In this document: positions 7,484 to 16,809 of the stretch, one piece after another
How positions within the stretch are numbered: the stretch's first letter is position 1
How the letters are laid out: every line of letters starts with the position of its first letter
Assembly: GCF_004135385.1 (NCBI RefSeq)
Contig: NZ_CP035493.1
Span: 682,001 to 746,000 of the forward strand
Source: Xylanimonas protaetiae
GTDB taxonomy: Bacteria; Actinomycetota; Actinomycetes; Actinomycetales; Cellulomonadaceae
Direction: 5' to 3'
DNA: 64,000 bases
Made by a program: the position numbers and the translations under genes
The notes under the pieces: model-generated
Told to the model about the DNA's origin: nothing
Database searches by the model: none
Seen by the model: the letters and a program-made list of their open reading frames with translations, nothing else

Positions 7484-8989
7484 TCAGTACGCCCCGGCCC
7501 CGCCGAACACGGCCTTCGCGGTGCGTGCCAGGATCATCAGGTCCCCGAACGGAGTCCAGTTCTCGGCGTAGTACACGTCGAGCCGCACCGTCTCCTCCCA
7601 GGACAGGTCCGAGCGGCCGCCCACCTGCCACAGCCCCGTCAGGCCGGGCTTGACCAGCAGCCGGCGCCGCATCCGCGCCTCGTACCGGCTGACCTCCGCC
7701 GGGAGCGGCGGACGCGGGCCCACCAGGCTCATCTGGCCGGCCAGCACGTTGAAGAGCTGCGGCAGCTCGTCGAGCGAGTACCGGCGCAGCATGCGGCCCA
7801 CGCCCGTGACGCGCGGGTCGTTGCGCTGCTTGAACAGCACGCCGGCACCGTCGTTGCCCTGCTGCGCGAGGGCGGCGACGTGTGCCTCGGCGTCGACCAC
7901 CATGCTGCGGAACTTGAGCATGGGGAACGCGCGGCCCCCGCGCCCCACGCGCGACTGGCGGAAGAACACCGGGCCGGGGCTCGTGACCTTCACGGCGACC
8001 GCGACGACGGCGAGCACCGGGGACAGCAGCACGGTGAGCAGCGCCGCGCCGGTCCAGTCCATGACGGCCTTCGCCCAGAACTTCGGGCCCGCGAACTGCG
8101 GGGCGTCCACGTGCAGCAGGCTCACGCCCGCCGCCGGGGTGACCGTGATGCGCGGCCCGGCGACGTCCGCGAGCTCGGCCGTGAGCATGAGGTCGACGCC
8201 GACGGGCTCGAGCTCCCAGCCCAGCCGGCGCACGACGTCGGCGGTGATCGCGTCCGAGCCGGAGACCGCGACGCAGTCCGCGCCCACGGACGCGGCGACC
8301 GTGCCCGGCGCACTCAGGTCGCCCAGCACGGGGACGCCCAGGATCTTCTCGCCCGCGAGGACGGTGCCCGTGGGCACGCACACCCCGACGACGCGGTACC
8401 CCGACGACGGCCGCCCGTTGAGCTCGCGGATGAGGCGCTCCGCCTGGTCGCGCAGGCCGATCGCCAGCACCGCCGTCGTCATGTCCCGCTCGGTGCGGTG
8501 CCGGTGCAGCCACCGCCGCCACAGGAAGCGCGCGGCGAGCAGGCCCGCGAGCCCCACCGGCAGCGCGACGATGATGTACGTGCGGGCGGCCGGCGCCGAG
8601 ACCAGGAAGGCCGTCACGGTGACGATGCTGAACAGCTTCCAGGACGCGTCGAACACCCGGTGGTACTCGAGCGGCCCCGACCCGTACGTGCGCGGGTCGT
8701 ACGCCTTGCCCAGCGCGAGCGCCAGCATCCACAGGGACGCCAGGCCCACCGACATCGTCACGCGGGCCGCGATGCCGCCTGGCGTCGCCGCCGGCCCGAG
8801 CTCGAGCGCGCGGACGAACGACGCGAGCGTGATCGCCGCCGAGACCACGAGCGTGTCCGTCACGGCGATCCGGTGCCGGTAGTCGAGGTGCCACCGCACG
8901 CCGCGGAAGGCGTCCCGCGTGGCCGTCAGGCCCTGGACGCGCAGCGCAGGGCGGGTGGGGACGAAGGCGCGCTGGGTCGTGGTGGTCAC
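7484..8989 (-). CDS. Polyprenyl-phosphate sugar-1-phosphate transferase (exopolysaccharide initiation)
   Basis: 501 aa from the GTG at 8989, with GAGGAG eight bases upstream. The N-terminal half has four or five membrane helices and a CoA-binding-like Rossmann segment (RELNGRPSSGYRVVGVCVP). The C-terminal bacterial sugar transferase domain has a reentrant helix followed by VTSPGPVFFRQSRVGRGG, PMLKFRSM, DELPQLFNVLAGQMSLVGPRPP and KPGLTGLWQVGGRSDLSWEE. Enzymes of this WbaP/EpsE family load the first sugar phosphate onto undecaprenyl phosphate at the membrane. No other polysaccharide genes are adjacent, so it may prime a pathway encoded elsewhere. Confidence 0.9.
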   Translation of the reverse strand: MTTTTQRAFVPTRPALRVQGLTATRDAFRGVRWHLDYRHRIAVTDTLVVSAAITLASFVRALELGPAATPGGIAARVTMSVGLASLWMLALALGKAYDPRTYGSGPLEYHRVFDASWKLFSIVTVTAFLVSAPAARTYIIVALPVGLAGLLAARFLWRRWLHRHRTERDMTTAVLAIGLRDQAERLIRELNGRPSSGYRVVGVCVPTGTVLAGEKILGVPVLGDLSAPGTVAASVGADCVAVSGSDAITADVVRRLGWELEPVGVDLMLTAELADVAGPRITVTPAAGVSLLHVDAPQFAGPKFWAKAVMDWTGAALLTVLLSPVLAVVAVAVKVTSPGPVFFRQSRVGRGGRAFPMLKFRSMVVDAEAHVAALAQQGNDGAGVLFKQRNDPRVTGVGRMLRRYSLDELPQLFNVLAGQMSLVGPRPPLPAEVSRYEARMRRRLLVKPGLTGLWQVGGRSDLSWEETVRLDVYYAENWTPFGDLMILARTAKAVFGGAGAY

Positions 8990-9003
8990 GGCGGGGCCTC
9001 CTC

Positions 9004-9047
9004 GTCGACGATGGCGACGGGCGCCGCATGCGCCCGTCGTCGTCGAC
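9004..9047 (-). promoter_or_regulatory. Hairpin in the leader of the sugar transferase gene
   Basis: An 18-bp imperfect palindrome (3-base bulge, 5-base loop) ends directly at the GAGGAG ribosome-binding site (8998-9003). It could affect translation or act as an operator; no known riboswitch class is recognisable. The remaining 9048-9274 shows no supported gene. Confidence 0.35.
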
Positions 9048-9274
9048 TGTAGGAGTGGAGAAACGGTGGAGAGGGGCTGGAGGAGGCCTTTCACCCCGGC
9101 GGTCACCCAGACTTCACCCGGCACGTCCCGGCGTGTCACCCGACGTCGATGGCACGACCCGGGACGACCCGTCCGCACGGTGCGAAGCGCCCGTCTCGGG
9201 CGGCCGGTCCCCTCGGGGCGCGTCGCCCCCGGGACCGCTCGGTGCCGTCCGTTCGCCGCCGGGTGGCGGCTTCC

Positions 9275-9280
9275 TACAAT
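9275..9280 (+). promoter_or_regulatory. Leaderless -10 box of the DUF2530 gene
   Basis: TACAAT followed by six bases and then the GTG at 9287. The transcript would begin at the start codon; no Shine-Dalgarno sequence is present. Confidence 0.7.
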
Positions 9281-9286
9281 GGGCGC

Positions 9287-9523
9287 GTGCCGTCCCTCCT
9301 CCAGATCCTGATGCGTCCCGAGACGCGGCGCCCGACGCCGCCTCCGCAGCGCGTCGACCTGCGGCGCATCGTCCTGGTCGGGATCGCCGCGTGGCTCGTG
9401 GCGCTCGTCGTCGCCGTCGTGCTGCTCGCGACCGGGACGCAGGGCTGGCAGTGGGTGGCCATCTGCGGCGCCGGGATCGCGCTGGGCGGCCTGGGCCTTC
9501 TCTGGGACCGCAGGCACCGCTGA
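9287..9523 (+). CDS. DUF2530 small membrane protein
   Basis: 78 aa. The GTG start was chosen because a TACAAT -10 box sits six bases before it. After a Pro/Arg-rich N-terminus, VDLRRIVLVGIAAWLVALVVAVVLL forms one membrane helix. The second helix, WVAICGAGIALGGLGLLW, ends in the basic tail DRRHR. This two-helix layout is that of DUF2530, an actinobacterial family of unknown function. It lies between the exopolysaccharide gene and the large ATPase gene, which are both on the opposite strand. Confidence 0.8.
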   Translation: MPSLLQILMRPETRRPTPPPQRVDLRRIVLVGIAAWLVALVVAVVLLATGTQGWQWVAICGAGIALGGLGLLWDRRHR

Positions 9524-9634
9524 CCCGGGTGTCCGCCGTCGCCGCTCCGGAGGTCGGCGCAGTCGCCTCTCACGCGTGACGACGACGGCGCGGCCGTCCG
9601 CCCGCACCGCGACTCACGCAGTCGGCACCGCGAC

Positions 9635-12600
9635 TCACGCGATCGGCGGCGCGTCCCACGCGGTCGCGGCCCAGAGCGTGGCCGCGGCGTCCGGCCGTGC
9701 GAGCGCGACCCGCAGCAGCGCCGCCCGCGACGGGGCGTCGAGCAGGTCGGCGAGGGCGTCGGCCAGGCTCGCCTCGTCGATGGCGTACGGCTCGCCGTCG
9801 TGCACCCAGAAGCGCACCCGCACGCCGTCGACCGTGAGGTCGTCGTGGTGCCGCCAGACCGCCGGGACCCGGGGATCGAGCGCGCGGACGCGCTCGTCGA
9901 GCGGTCGCGGGTCGCCTGCGCCGTCCGGGCTCCGCTCGGCCGCGACGGGCAGGTCGAGCAGGTCCGCGAGCGCCTCCACGGCACCCGCGGGCGCCGGGAC
10001 GATGGGACCGAGCTGGGCCCACCGGCGCCCGGGCGCGACGACGACGTCGCCGGCGTCGACGACGACGACGGCACCGGGAGGGACCGCGCCACCGGACGTC
10101 GCGCCACCGCGGGCCGCGCCACCGGACGCGCCGCCGTGGAGCGCGCCGCCGGACAGCGCAACGCTCGCCGCCGCATCGCCGAGCGCCGCATCGTCGTGGA
10201 CCGCATCGTCGGGCGCAGGCTCGTCGAGCAGCGCCGGGAGGCGGTCCGGGAGCGGGTCGAGCAGCGTCGCGCGGTCGGCGGCGACCGCCGCCGCGGCGAG
10301 GCCCGCCCACAGCGCGAGCGCGTCCCGCACGGGCACTGCGGCGCCCACGGGGCCGAGCGCGTCGAGCACCGCGGGCCAGTCCTCGGGCCGCTGCTCGGCA
10401 AGCTTCCCGACGCCGCCGAGCGCGCGCAGCACGACGTCGTCGAGCCCACGCGTCGCCGGGGGCGCGGGCGGGAGCAGCGGGACGCCGTCGCGCAGCGCGA
10501 ACGGGGCGCCGAGGCTCCGCCGCAGCCACCACGCCGTGTACGACGGCGCGGCCAAGGCCCCGGGCGGGCGCCCGTGCCGGGCCGGACGGGGGTGAGCAGC
10601 GCGCGCCGCAGGTCCGGCTGCCGCGCGACGAGCGCGAGCGCCTCCGGCCACGAGCCGTCAGCGACGGCGTCCAGGTCCGCGACGGCCTCGACGTCGTCGA
10701 GCAGCACGTCGGGGCCCCACAGGTCGGCGAGGTGCTCGAGATACTCCTGCCAGTCCGCGAGCCAGGCGGCGGCGCTGTCCGGGTCGTGGTCGTCGTCGGA
10801 CCCGCCGGTCGCGGCCTCCCCGACCCGGTAGGCGTCGAGCGCGGCGTGCGCGCCCGCGGCACGCAGCACGGCCTCGCCGTGCCGGGCAACCTCGTCGTCG
10901 TCGACGACGGCGAGACCGTCCAGGTGCTCGGCGGCCCAGGTGCCGGGCAGCGCGGCCTCGCGCAGCGGGGTGGGCGTGCCGCCGTCGGCCCGGACGGGCA
11001 GCTCGCCCACCCAGAACGGGACCGCCTCGGGCGGGGCGGCCGCGACGAGGGCGAGCACCGCGGCGACGACCGTCCGCGGGCGCCGGGGGCCACCGTCGTC
11101 GAACAGGTCGCCGGCGTCAGCATCGTCGGGGTCGTCGCCCGGCACGTCATCGTCGAGCACGGCCTCCGCCGCGGCGAGGGCGGCGGTGCGGACGGACGGG
11201 TCGGAGAGCAGGGCGCGGGCGTCGAACGGTGTCGCGCCGACTCGTTCGAGCACGGGATGCGCGGCCTCGGGGTGCACCACGCGGACGCCGAGCACCTCGG
11301 CGGCGTCCCACGCGCGCACGGACCCGCCCGACGCGGGCAGCACGAGCCCGCGCGCCCCGCGGGCGAGGCGGCCGTCCGCGAGCGGCACGGGCGCCCCGGC
11401 GAGCGCCTCGCGCACGGCCGGGTCGGTCGCGTGAGGGGCGAGCGCGGCGTAGACAGCCCGCCAGCGCGCGGGCGGCAGCCCGGCAAGCTCGTCGAGGGCG
11501 TCGGCGAGCGGGACGACGCGGGCGCCCAGCCGTCGCGCGGTCGCGTGGTGCCGCGTCGCGAGCGGCACCGTCCCGAGGACGGCCGCGACGGCGTCGTCCT
11601 CCCCCACGGGCCCGGCGACGAGCACGGCGTCGCGGGGTGCGACGCGCACGGTCTCCTGGCTGGCGAGGGGCGGGGTCGACGACGGGTCGACGGGCCAGTC
11701 GTCCAAGGTGGCGGCGCCGGGTCGGTCCGAGTTCCCGGCGCCGAGCCGGTCCGACGAGGTCCCGACGCCGGGACGGTCCGACAGGTTCCCGGCGCCAGGA
11801 CGGTCCCAGAGACTCCCCACGCCGGGCTGGCCCGACGGGCTCCCGACGGAACGGTCCCCGGGGACGGGCAACAGCGGCGTGCCCGCCAGTGCCTCGACCG
11901 CCGCCTCGCGGACAGCGGCATCGACCTCGCCTGCAGGCAGGTCCGCAGGAACGAGGTCGAGGACGTCGGCGCCGCGCTCGCCCGCCACATCGGCGAGCAG
12001 CACGGCGTAGGCGCGGCCCGCCGCGACGGCCAGGGCATCCGTCGCGGCGCCGGGCAGCACCCGGCGCCGGCCCGGGTCGACGGGGAACGTCGCGACGAGC
12101 AGCGCGGGGAACGTGAGCGCGACGTCGGTCGGCGTCGGGGCGTGCAGCACACGGGGCACGGCGGGCACGCGGCCCGACGCCGCGCGCGGCAGCGCCCAGA
12201 CGAGCGACCATGCCGTGCGGCGCTGCTCGACGGGCAGCTCGGCGACGTCGTCGCGGGTCAGCTCGCCCTCGGCCCGGTGGGTGACCCACCGTTCCGCGAC
12301 GGCGTCGAGCACCCGCCGGATCGGCTCGGCAGCGGTGACCACCTCGATCTCGACGCGCTCCAGCGTGGGCAGCGCGAGGAGCAGCGCGTCGTCCACGGCG
12401 TCGAGCTGGGCGTGCACCGCGGCCACGGCGTCCGCGTCGCGCAGCACGAGCTCGACGACGGTGTCGCCGTCGACGGTCCGCTCGGGAAAGGGCAGCCGCA
12501 GCAAGGCGGCCCGCGGGGCCTCGACACCCTCGCGGTCCAGCGCGGCCCGCGTGAGCGACGCGCTGAACCGGACACCGCCCGTCGTCGAGCGGACCGCGAC

Positions 12601-12975
12601 GTCGTCGCTCACGGAGCGGACGGCGGCGAAGCCGACGCCGAACCGGCCGACCGCGCCCTCCCCCTTCGACGACGCCCGCAACGAGGCCAGCGAGGCGACG
12701 CCGGCCGCGTCGAGCGGGGCGCCGACGTTGCTGACCTGGAGCGTCGCCGGCGTGACGGTGGTGTCGAGGCGGAACGTCACGCGCCCCGCGACGCCCGCCC
12801 GGGCGGCGGCGTCGGCGGCGTTCTGCGCGAGCTCGACGACGACGCGGTCGCGGTAGTAGCCGCGCGCGTGGTCGTCCTCGAGGTTCGCGTCCTCGCGCAG
12901 CCGCGTCGGCGAGGCGCGCCACGCGTCCAGGACGGCGCGGCGCAGCGCCGCGGTGCCGAACGGGTCGGCGGTCAC
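9635..12975 (-). pseudogene. Sacsin-N-terminal-like (GHKL) ATP-binding protein, split by one missing base
   Basis: The GTG start at 12975 overlaps the DUF3027 stop (GTGA). The first frame runs to about 10558 and the second from there to 9635. Joined, they give about 1,113 aa, a normal length for actinobacterial proteins with a sacsin-like ATP-binding domain. The GHKL part is near the N-terminus: VVVELAQNAADAA with the Mg-binding Asn, NVGAPLD, and VGRFGVGFAAVRSV as the lid. The remainder is rich in Ala, Asp and Pro and not recognised. The frame changes in a run of four C at 10558-10561 on the plus strand; a fifth C would restore one frame. I think the gene is intact in the organism. The role is unknown; relatives are proposed chaperone-like or nuclease-linked ATPases. 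Confidence 0.75.
11716..11847 (-). repeat. 27-bp minisatellite inside the ATPase gene
   Basis: Five tandem units, one of 24 bp (11716-11739) and four of 27 bp (11740-11847), keep the reading frame. Each encodes a nine-residue unit of the type DRPGxGxxS, in a linker between two recognisable blocks of the ATPase. Units differ by several bases, so the array is not recent. Confidence 0.85.
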
Positions 12976-13919
12976 TCCGCCTCGGGCGTCGCCTCGGGGT
13001 CTGCGGCCTCGGACGGGGCGTCCGCCTGGTCGGCCTCCGGCGTCACGGCCGCATCCCCCGCGCCCTCGGCCGCACCGGCGTCCGCCTCGATCCCCGTGGC
13101 GGATCCAGCGGTCTCAGCAGCTCCCGCCGTCCGGAGATCCACGAGCTCCACCGTCGTCTCGTCGATGAGCGGGTCGGCGGCCGGCCAGTCCGAGGGGCCG
13201 TGCTCGACGTCGGTCTCCGAGTGCGCGCCGCACCCGTGGTCGAGGGAGACGACCTTGCCGTCGTCGGGCGACCACGCGTTGGCGCACACGCCGAACACCT
13301 GGCCGAGCTCGCCGGACAGCGGGATCAGGAACCCGCAGGACAGGCACTCGGCGGGCGACTGCACGGCGACGGCGGCCGTCGGGCCGCGCGAGCCGCGGTA
13401 CCAGCGCTGCGCGGCCTCGGAGCGGCCCGTCGGGGACAGCACGCGCACGCGGGCGAGGGCGAGCTCGTCGATCGCGACGGCGTCGGCCTCGGGGTCGCCC
13501 GTGGAGACCCAGCCGGGCTCCAGGCGCGGGTCGTCGGCCCGGAAGGGCAGCGTGTCGCCGGGGCCGATGTCGCCGGGACGCAGGCGCTCGGACCACGGCA
13601 GCCACTCGGGGGCGAGCAGCGCGCCGTCGCCGGGCAGCAGCTCGACCTCGCACACGGTCGCGTTGCGGCCGCGCGGCACGCGCGCGAGCGTCACCACCCA
13701 CGACCAGCCCTGGTACCCCAGCATGGTGGCGGCGAACCGGTGCGAGACCAGGCGCTCGCCGTCGACGACGGTGCCGAGGTGCTCGCCGACGTCGGACGCC
13801 GACTCGGCCACCTCGGCTGCGGCGGCGCGCGCCAGCTCGACGGCACCGACCAGCAGCGCCTCCTTGGCGGGGCGGGCGGCGGTGCGACGGGTGCGGGGCG
13901 TGGCCTCGGCGGAACTCAC
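12972..13919 (-). CDS. DUF3027 family protein
   Basis: 315 aa from the GTG at 13919; GACAAT six bases upstream suggests a leaderless start. The family core is clear: GEHLGTVVDGERLVSHRFAATMLGYQGWSWVVTLAR, the PEWLPWSERLRPGD block, and a Cys/His-rich C-terminal part (CLSCGFLIPL, FGVCANAWSPDDGKVVSLDHGCGAHSE) that could bind a metal ion. The last 70 residues are an acidic Ala/Glu/Asp-rich tail without structure. DUF3027 is conserved in actinobacteria, often near a cold-shock gene as here, but its function is not known. Its stop overlaps the start of the large ATPase gene by four bases, so the two are translationally coupled. Confidence 0.85.
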   Translation of the reverse strand: MSSAEATPRTRRTAARPAKEALLVGAVELARAAAAEVAESASDVGEHLGTVVDGERLVSHRFAATMLGYQGWSWVVTLARVPRGRNATVCEVELLPGDGALLAPEWLPWSERLRPGDIGPGDTLPFRADDPRLEPGWVSTGDPEADAVAIDELALARVRVLSPTGRSEAAQRWYRGSRGPTAAVAVQSPAECLSCGFLIPLSGELGQVFGVCANAWSPDDGKVVSLDHGCGAHSETDVEHGPSDWPAADPLIDETTVELVDLRTAGAAETAGSATGIEADAGAAEGAGDAAVTPEADQADAPSEAADPEATPEAE

Positions 13920-13925
13920 GGCGTC

Positions 13926-13931
13926 ATTGTC
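13926..13931 (-). promoter_or_regulatory. Leaderless -10-like box of the DUF3027 gene
   Basis: GACAAT on the minus strand, six bases before the GTG at 13919. It matches the A2 and T6 of TANNNT but not the first T. It lies just inside the gap after the cold-shock gene. Confidence 0.45.
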
Positions 13932-13933
13932 CC

Positions 13934-14311
13934 TCAGGCGTCGATCTGGTCGGCGACCGCGCGAAGGATCTTCGCGACGATCTCGCTGTCCTTCGGGTAG
14001 CGGCCGCGCTTGAGCTCGTCGCCCACCTTGTCGAGCTTCTTGATGAGGTCCTCGATGACGGCCGCCATGTCGGACGGCGCGGGGCGCTTGGCCTTCGCCA
14101 CCGACGGGGCCGCCTCGAGCACGGTCACGGACATCGCCGAGGGGCCGCGGCGGCCGTCGGCGACGCCGTAGTCCACCTTGGTGCCCGGCTTGGGGTTGAC
14201 GACGCCCGCGGGCAGTGCGGACGCGTGCAGGAAGACCTCGCCGCCGTCGTCGCCGGCGATGAAACCGAAACCGCGTTCGGTGTCGAACCACTTGACCTTG
14301 CCGGTGGGCAC
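13934..14311 (-). CDS. Cold-shock-domain protein with C-terminal extension
   Basis: 125 aa from the GTG at 14311, with GAGG five bases upstream. Residues 1-67 are a cold-shock domain with the RNA-binding motifs KWFDTERGFGFI (RNP1) and VFLHASAL (RNP2, Leu instead of the usual Val). The remaining 58 residues are a Lys/Asp-rich extension (DMAAVIEDLIKKLDKVGDELKRG) found in long actinobacterial members. The domain binds single-stranded RNA or DNA and melts secondary structure. It lies 14 bases upstream of the DUF3027 gene on the same strand. Confidence 0.9.
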   Translation of the reverse strand: MPTGKVKWFDTERGFGFIAGDDGGEVFLHASALPAGVVNPKPGTKVDYGVADGRRGPSAMSVTVLEAAPSVAKAKRPAPSDMAAVIEDLIKKLDKVGDELKRGRYPKDSEIVAKILRAVADQIDA

Positions 14312-14532
14312 CTTGACCTCGTTCGTGTTGCTGCTCAGGTTGCCGGGCACGCCCGGGTGCGGCCCGACACGGGCCGACCCCTCAGGTTACCGGGAGTGGC
14401 CCCCGCGGACCGAACGCCCGGCCCGGCGCCGCCGCCCGGCCCGGCGCGGGGTGCCGCTCGCCCCCGCGGCCCGGCCTGCGCACGGACCGAGACGTCGGCG
14501 CCCGGGGCCCCACCGCGGCCTGGCCCCGCGCG

Positions 14533-14538
14533 TAGCAT
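14533..14538 (+). promoter_or_regulatory. Leaderless -10 box of the Helicase_C_3 gene
   Basis: TAGCAT followed by seven bases and then the ATG at 14546; no Shine-Dalgarno sequence. Confidence 0.7.
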
Positions 14539-14545
14539 CGCTGGG

Positions 14546-16710
14546 ATGGCCTACTCCGAGTTCGTGCGACGGCTGGACGACGACGCGCTCGTCGCCCTGC
14601 TGCGCGCGCGGCCGGACCTCGCGGCCCCCTCGCCGTCGACGCTGCGGTCGCTCGCGGCGCGGGCGTCGTCGCGCACGTCGCTCGAGCGGGCGCTCGCGCA
14701 GCTCGACCTGCCGACCCTCCAGGCCCTCGAGGCGGTGCTCGGGCTGGAGGCGCAGGGGCACGTCGTCGCGGCGGCGGACGTCGCCGCGGCGGTGGGGGCG
14801 AGCGCACCGGACGACGTCGCCGTCGTCGTCGGGCTGCTGGACCGCGCCCGGGCGCTGGCGCTGCTCTGGACGGACGAGGCGGGCGGGCTGCGGCCCGCGC
14901 CGGGGCTGCCCGAGGTCCTCGGCACGGCGGCGCCCGGCCCCGACGGGCGCACGCACGCGGACCCCGCGCTCACCCCTCCCGCCCCCACGGGCGCCCGGGC
15001 GGTCCCGCCCGCCGCCGTGGACGACGAGGCCGCGAGCGCCGCCGTCGAGGCCGTCCGCCTGGTCGACACGCTGCTGCGCGCCTGGCAGGACGCCCCGCCG
15101 CCCGTGCTGCGCGCGGGCGGGCTCGGGGTGCGCGACCTGCGCCGCACCGCGCTGGCGCTCGAGGTCGACGAGGCGACGGCGGCGTCGGTCGTCGAGCTCG
15201 CGGCGACCACGGGCCTGGTCGACGACGACGGCGAGGACCCGCCGTCGTACGTGCCCACCACACGCGCCGACGACTGGGACGAGGCCGGCACGACGGAGCG
15301 CTGGGGCATGCTCGCGGCCGCGTGGGCGAGCGGCCGGCGCACGCCGTGGCTCGCGGGGACGCGCGACGAGAAGGGCACGGTGCGCGCCGCGCTGAGCGCC
15401 GACCTGGGCCGCGGGTGGGTGCCGCGCCTGCGCACGCAGGTGCTGACGGCGCTCGCCTCGCTGGGCCCGGTCGCGGTCCGCCCGGACGACGTCATGGCCG
15501 ACCTCGCGTGGCGCACGCCGCGCGCGGTCCCGCCGGACGCGGCGGTCGTGGGCCTGCTGCACGAGGCGGCGCTGCTGGGCGCGACGGGCGCGGGCGCGCT
15601 CGCGACGCCGGGCCGCGCGCTGCTCGCGCTGCTGCGGGGCGACGCCCCCGGCCCCGTCGGCGCCCCCGCGGCTCCCCCGGCCGACGCCGAGGCCGTCCTC
15701 GCCGGAGTGCTCCGCGCGGTCCTCCCCCGCCCGTCGACGAGCTGCTGCTCCAGGGCGACCTCACCGGCATCGTCCCGGGCCGCCCGTCCGCCGAACTGGC
15801 GAGCCTGGTCGACCGGGCCGCGGACGTCGAGTCCCGCGGCGCGGCGACCACCGTCCGCTTCACCCCGGCGTCGGTGACGCGGGCCCTCGACGGGGGCGCC
15901 ACGGCCGACGAGCTCCTGGAGCAGCTCGCGCGCCTGTCCCGCACCCCGGTGCCGCAGGCGCTCGAGTACCTGGTGCACGACACCGAGCGGCGGCACGCGG
16001 CCCTGCGCGTCGGGGCGGCGGGCTCGTACGTGCGCGCCGCCGACCCGGCCGTGCTCACGGGCCTCGTCGAGGACCCGCGCCTGGCCGACCTCGGGCTCAT
16101 CCGCCTCGCCCCCACGGTCGTCGCGGCGTCCGTCCCGGCCGCCGCGCTCCAGGTGGCGCTGCGGCAGCGCGGCCTGCTCGCCGCGCTCGAGGGGCCCGAC
16201 GGGCGCCCGCTCGGCCGGCTGCGCCGTCCGGCCCGGATCGAGCGTGGCGGCGCCCGCACGCTGCGCTCCCCGTACCTGACGGCCGGGGCGCCGACGTCGG
16301 ACGCCGAGCGGCGCGCGCTCGTGGAGCGCCTGCGGATCGCCGACGGCGAGGGGCGGCGCTCGCCGTTCGCGTCGACGGCGGGCGGCGAGGCGGGCGTCTC
16401 GGTCGCGGCGCTGGACCGCGCGGCGAGCGCGCCGACGCCGGTGAGCGGCAGCCACGCGCTGGACCGGCTGCGTGCCGCGACGGGAACACCCGCCCCTGGC
16501 GACGCGTTGGCCCTGCTGCGCGACGCCGTCCGGGAGGGCGGGCACGTGTGGCTGGAGCTGGTCGACGGCCAGGGCCGCCCGGTCCGCCGCCGCGTGCGTC
16601 CGCTGCGCGTCGAGGCGGGCCGCCTGCGCGCGCTGGACACCCAGCGGGGCGCCGAGCTGACGGTCGCGGTCCACCGCATCGCGCACGTCGACCCCGACGA
16701 CGACGCATAA
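14546..16710 (+). pseudogene. Helicase-associated (Helicase_C_3/XPB N-terminal-like) protein, split by one missing base
   Basis: The ATG at 14546 follows a TAGCAT box by seven bases. Frame one covers about 393 codons to 15728 and frame two continues to 16710; together they give about 721 aa. The N-terminal part is helical (VRRLDDDALVALLRARPDLAAPSPSTLRSLAARA). After the break, VDELLLQGDLTGIVPGRPS and LEYLVHDTERRHAALRVG are the hallmarks of the Helicase_C_3 domain. The C-terminal WLELVDGQGRPVRRRVRPLRVEAGRLRALD resembles WYL-type ligand-binding folds. The break is a run of five C (15724-15728) where six would restore the frame, so the gene is probably intact. In actinobacteria this gene typically precedes the XPB helicase, as here; a shared DNA-repair role is inference. 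Confidence 0.8.
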
Positions 16711-16722
16711 GGCCCCGGCCGA

Positions 16723-16774
16723 GCGACTCTGGATGTCCGGTTCTGGGCGGCCATACACGGACGTTCAGAGTCGC
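16723..16774. repeat. Long imperfect hairpin between Helicase_C_3 and XPB genes
   Basis: GCGACTCTG (16723-16731) pairs with CAGAGTCGC (16766-16774), and ATGTCCG pairs with CGGACGT inside it with one G-U. The centre contains TTCTGGGCG then GCCA, close to the core of the palindrome at 49252. No U-run follows. It may terminate the upstream gene or be a decayed member of a palindrome family. Confidence 0.6.
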
Positions 16775-16809
16775 GCGACAGCGAGACGGAGACGAGATGA
16801 GGAGTTTGG

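Noticed and set aside
9274..9634. C-terminal tail of the ATPase first frame, extending to 9274
   Set aside because: After the break at 10558 this frame becomes Arg/Pro/Thr-rich nonsense and overlaps DUF2530, whereas the other frame gives a normal protein ending at 9635.
11716..11847. CRISPR-like repeats
   Set aside because: The units are contiguous without spacers, keep the reading frame and encode a peptide repeat; no cas gene is present.
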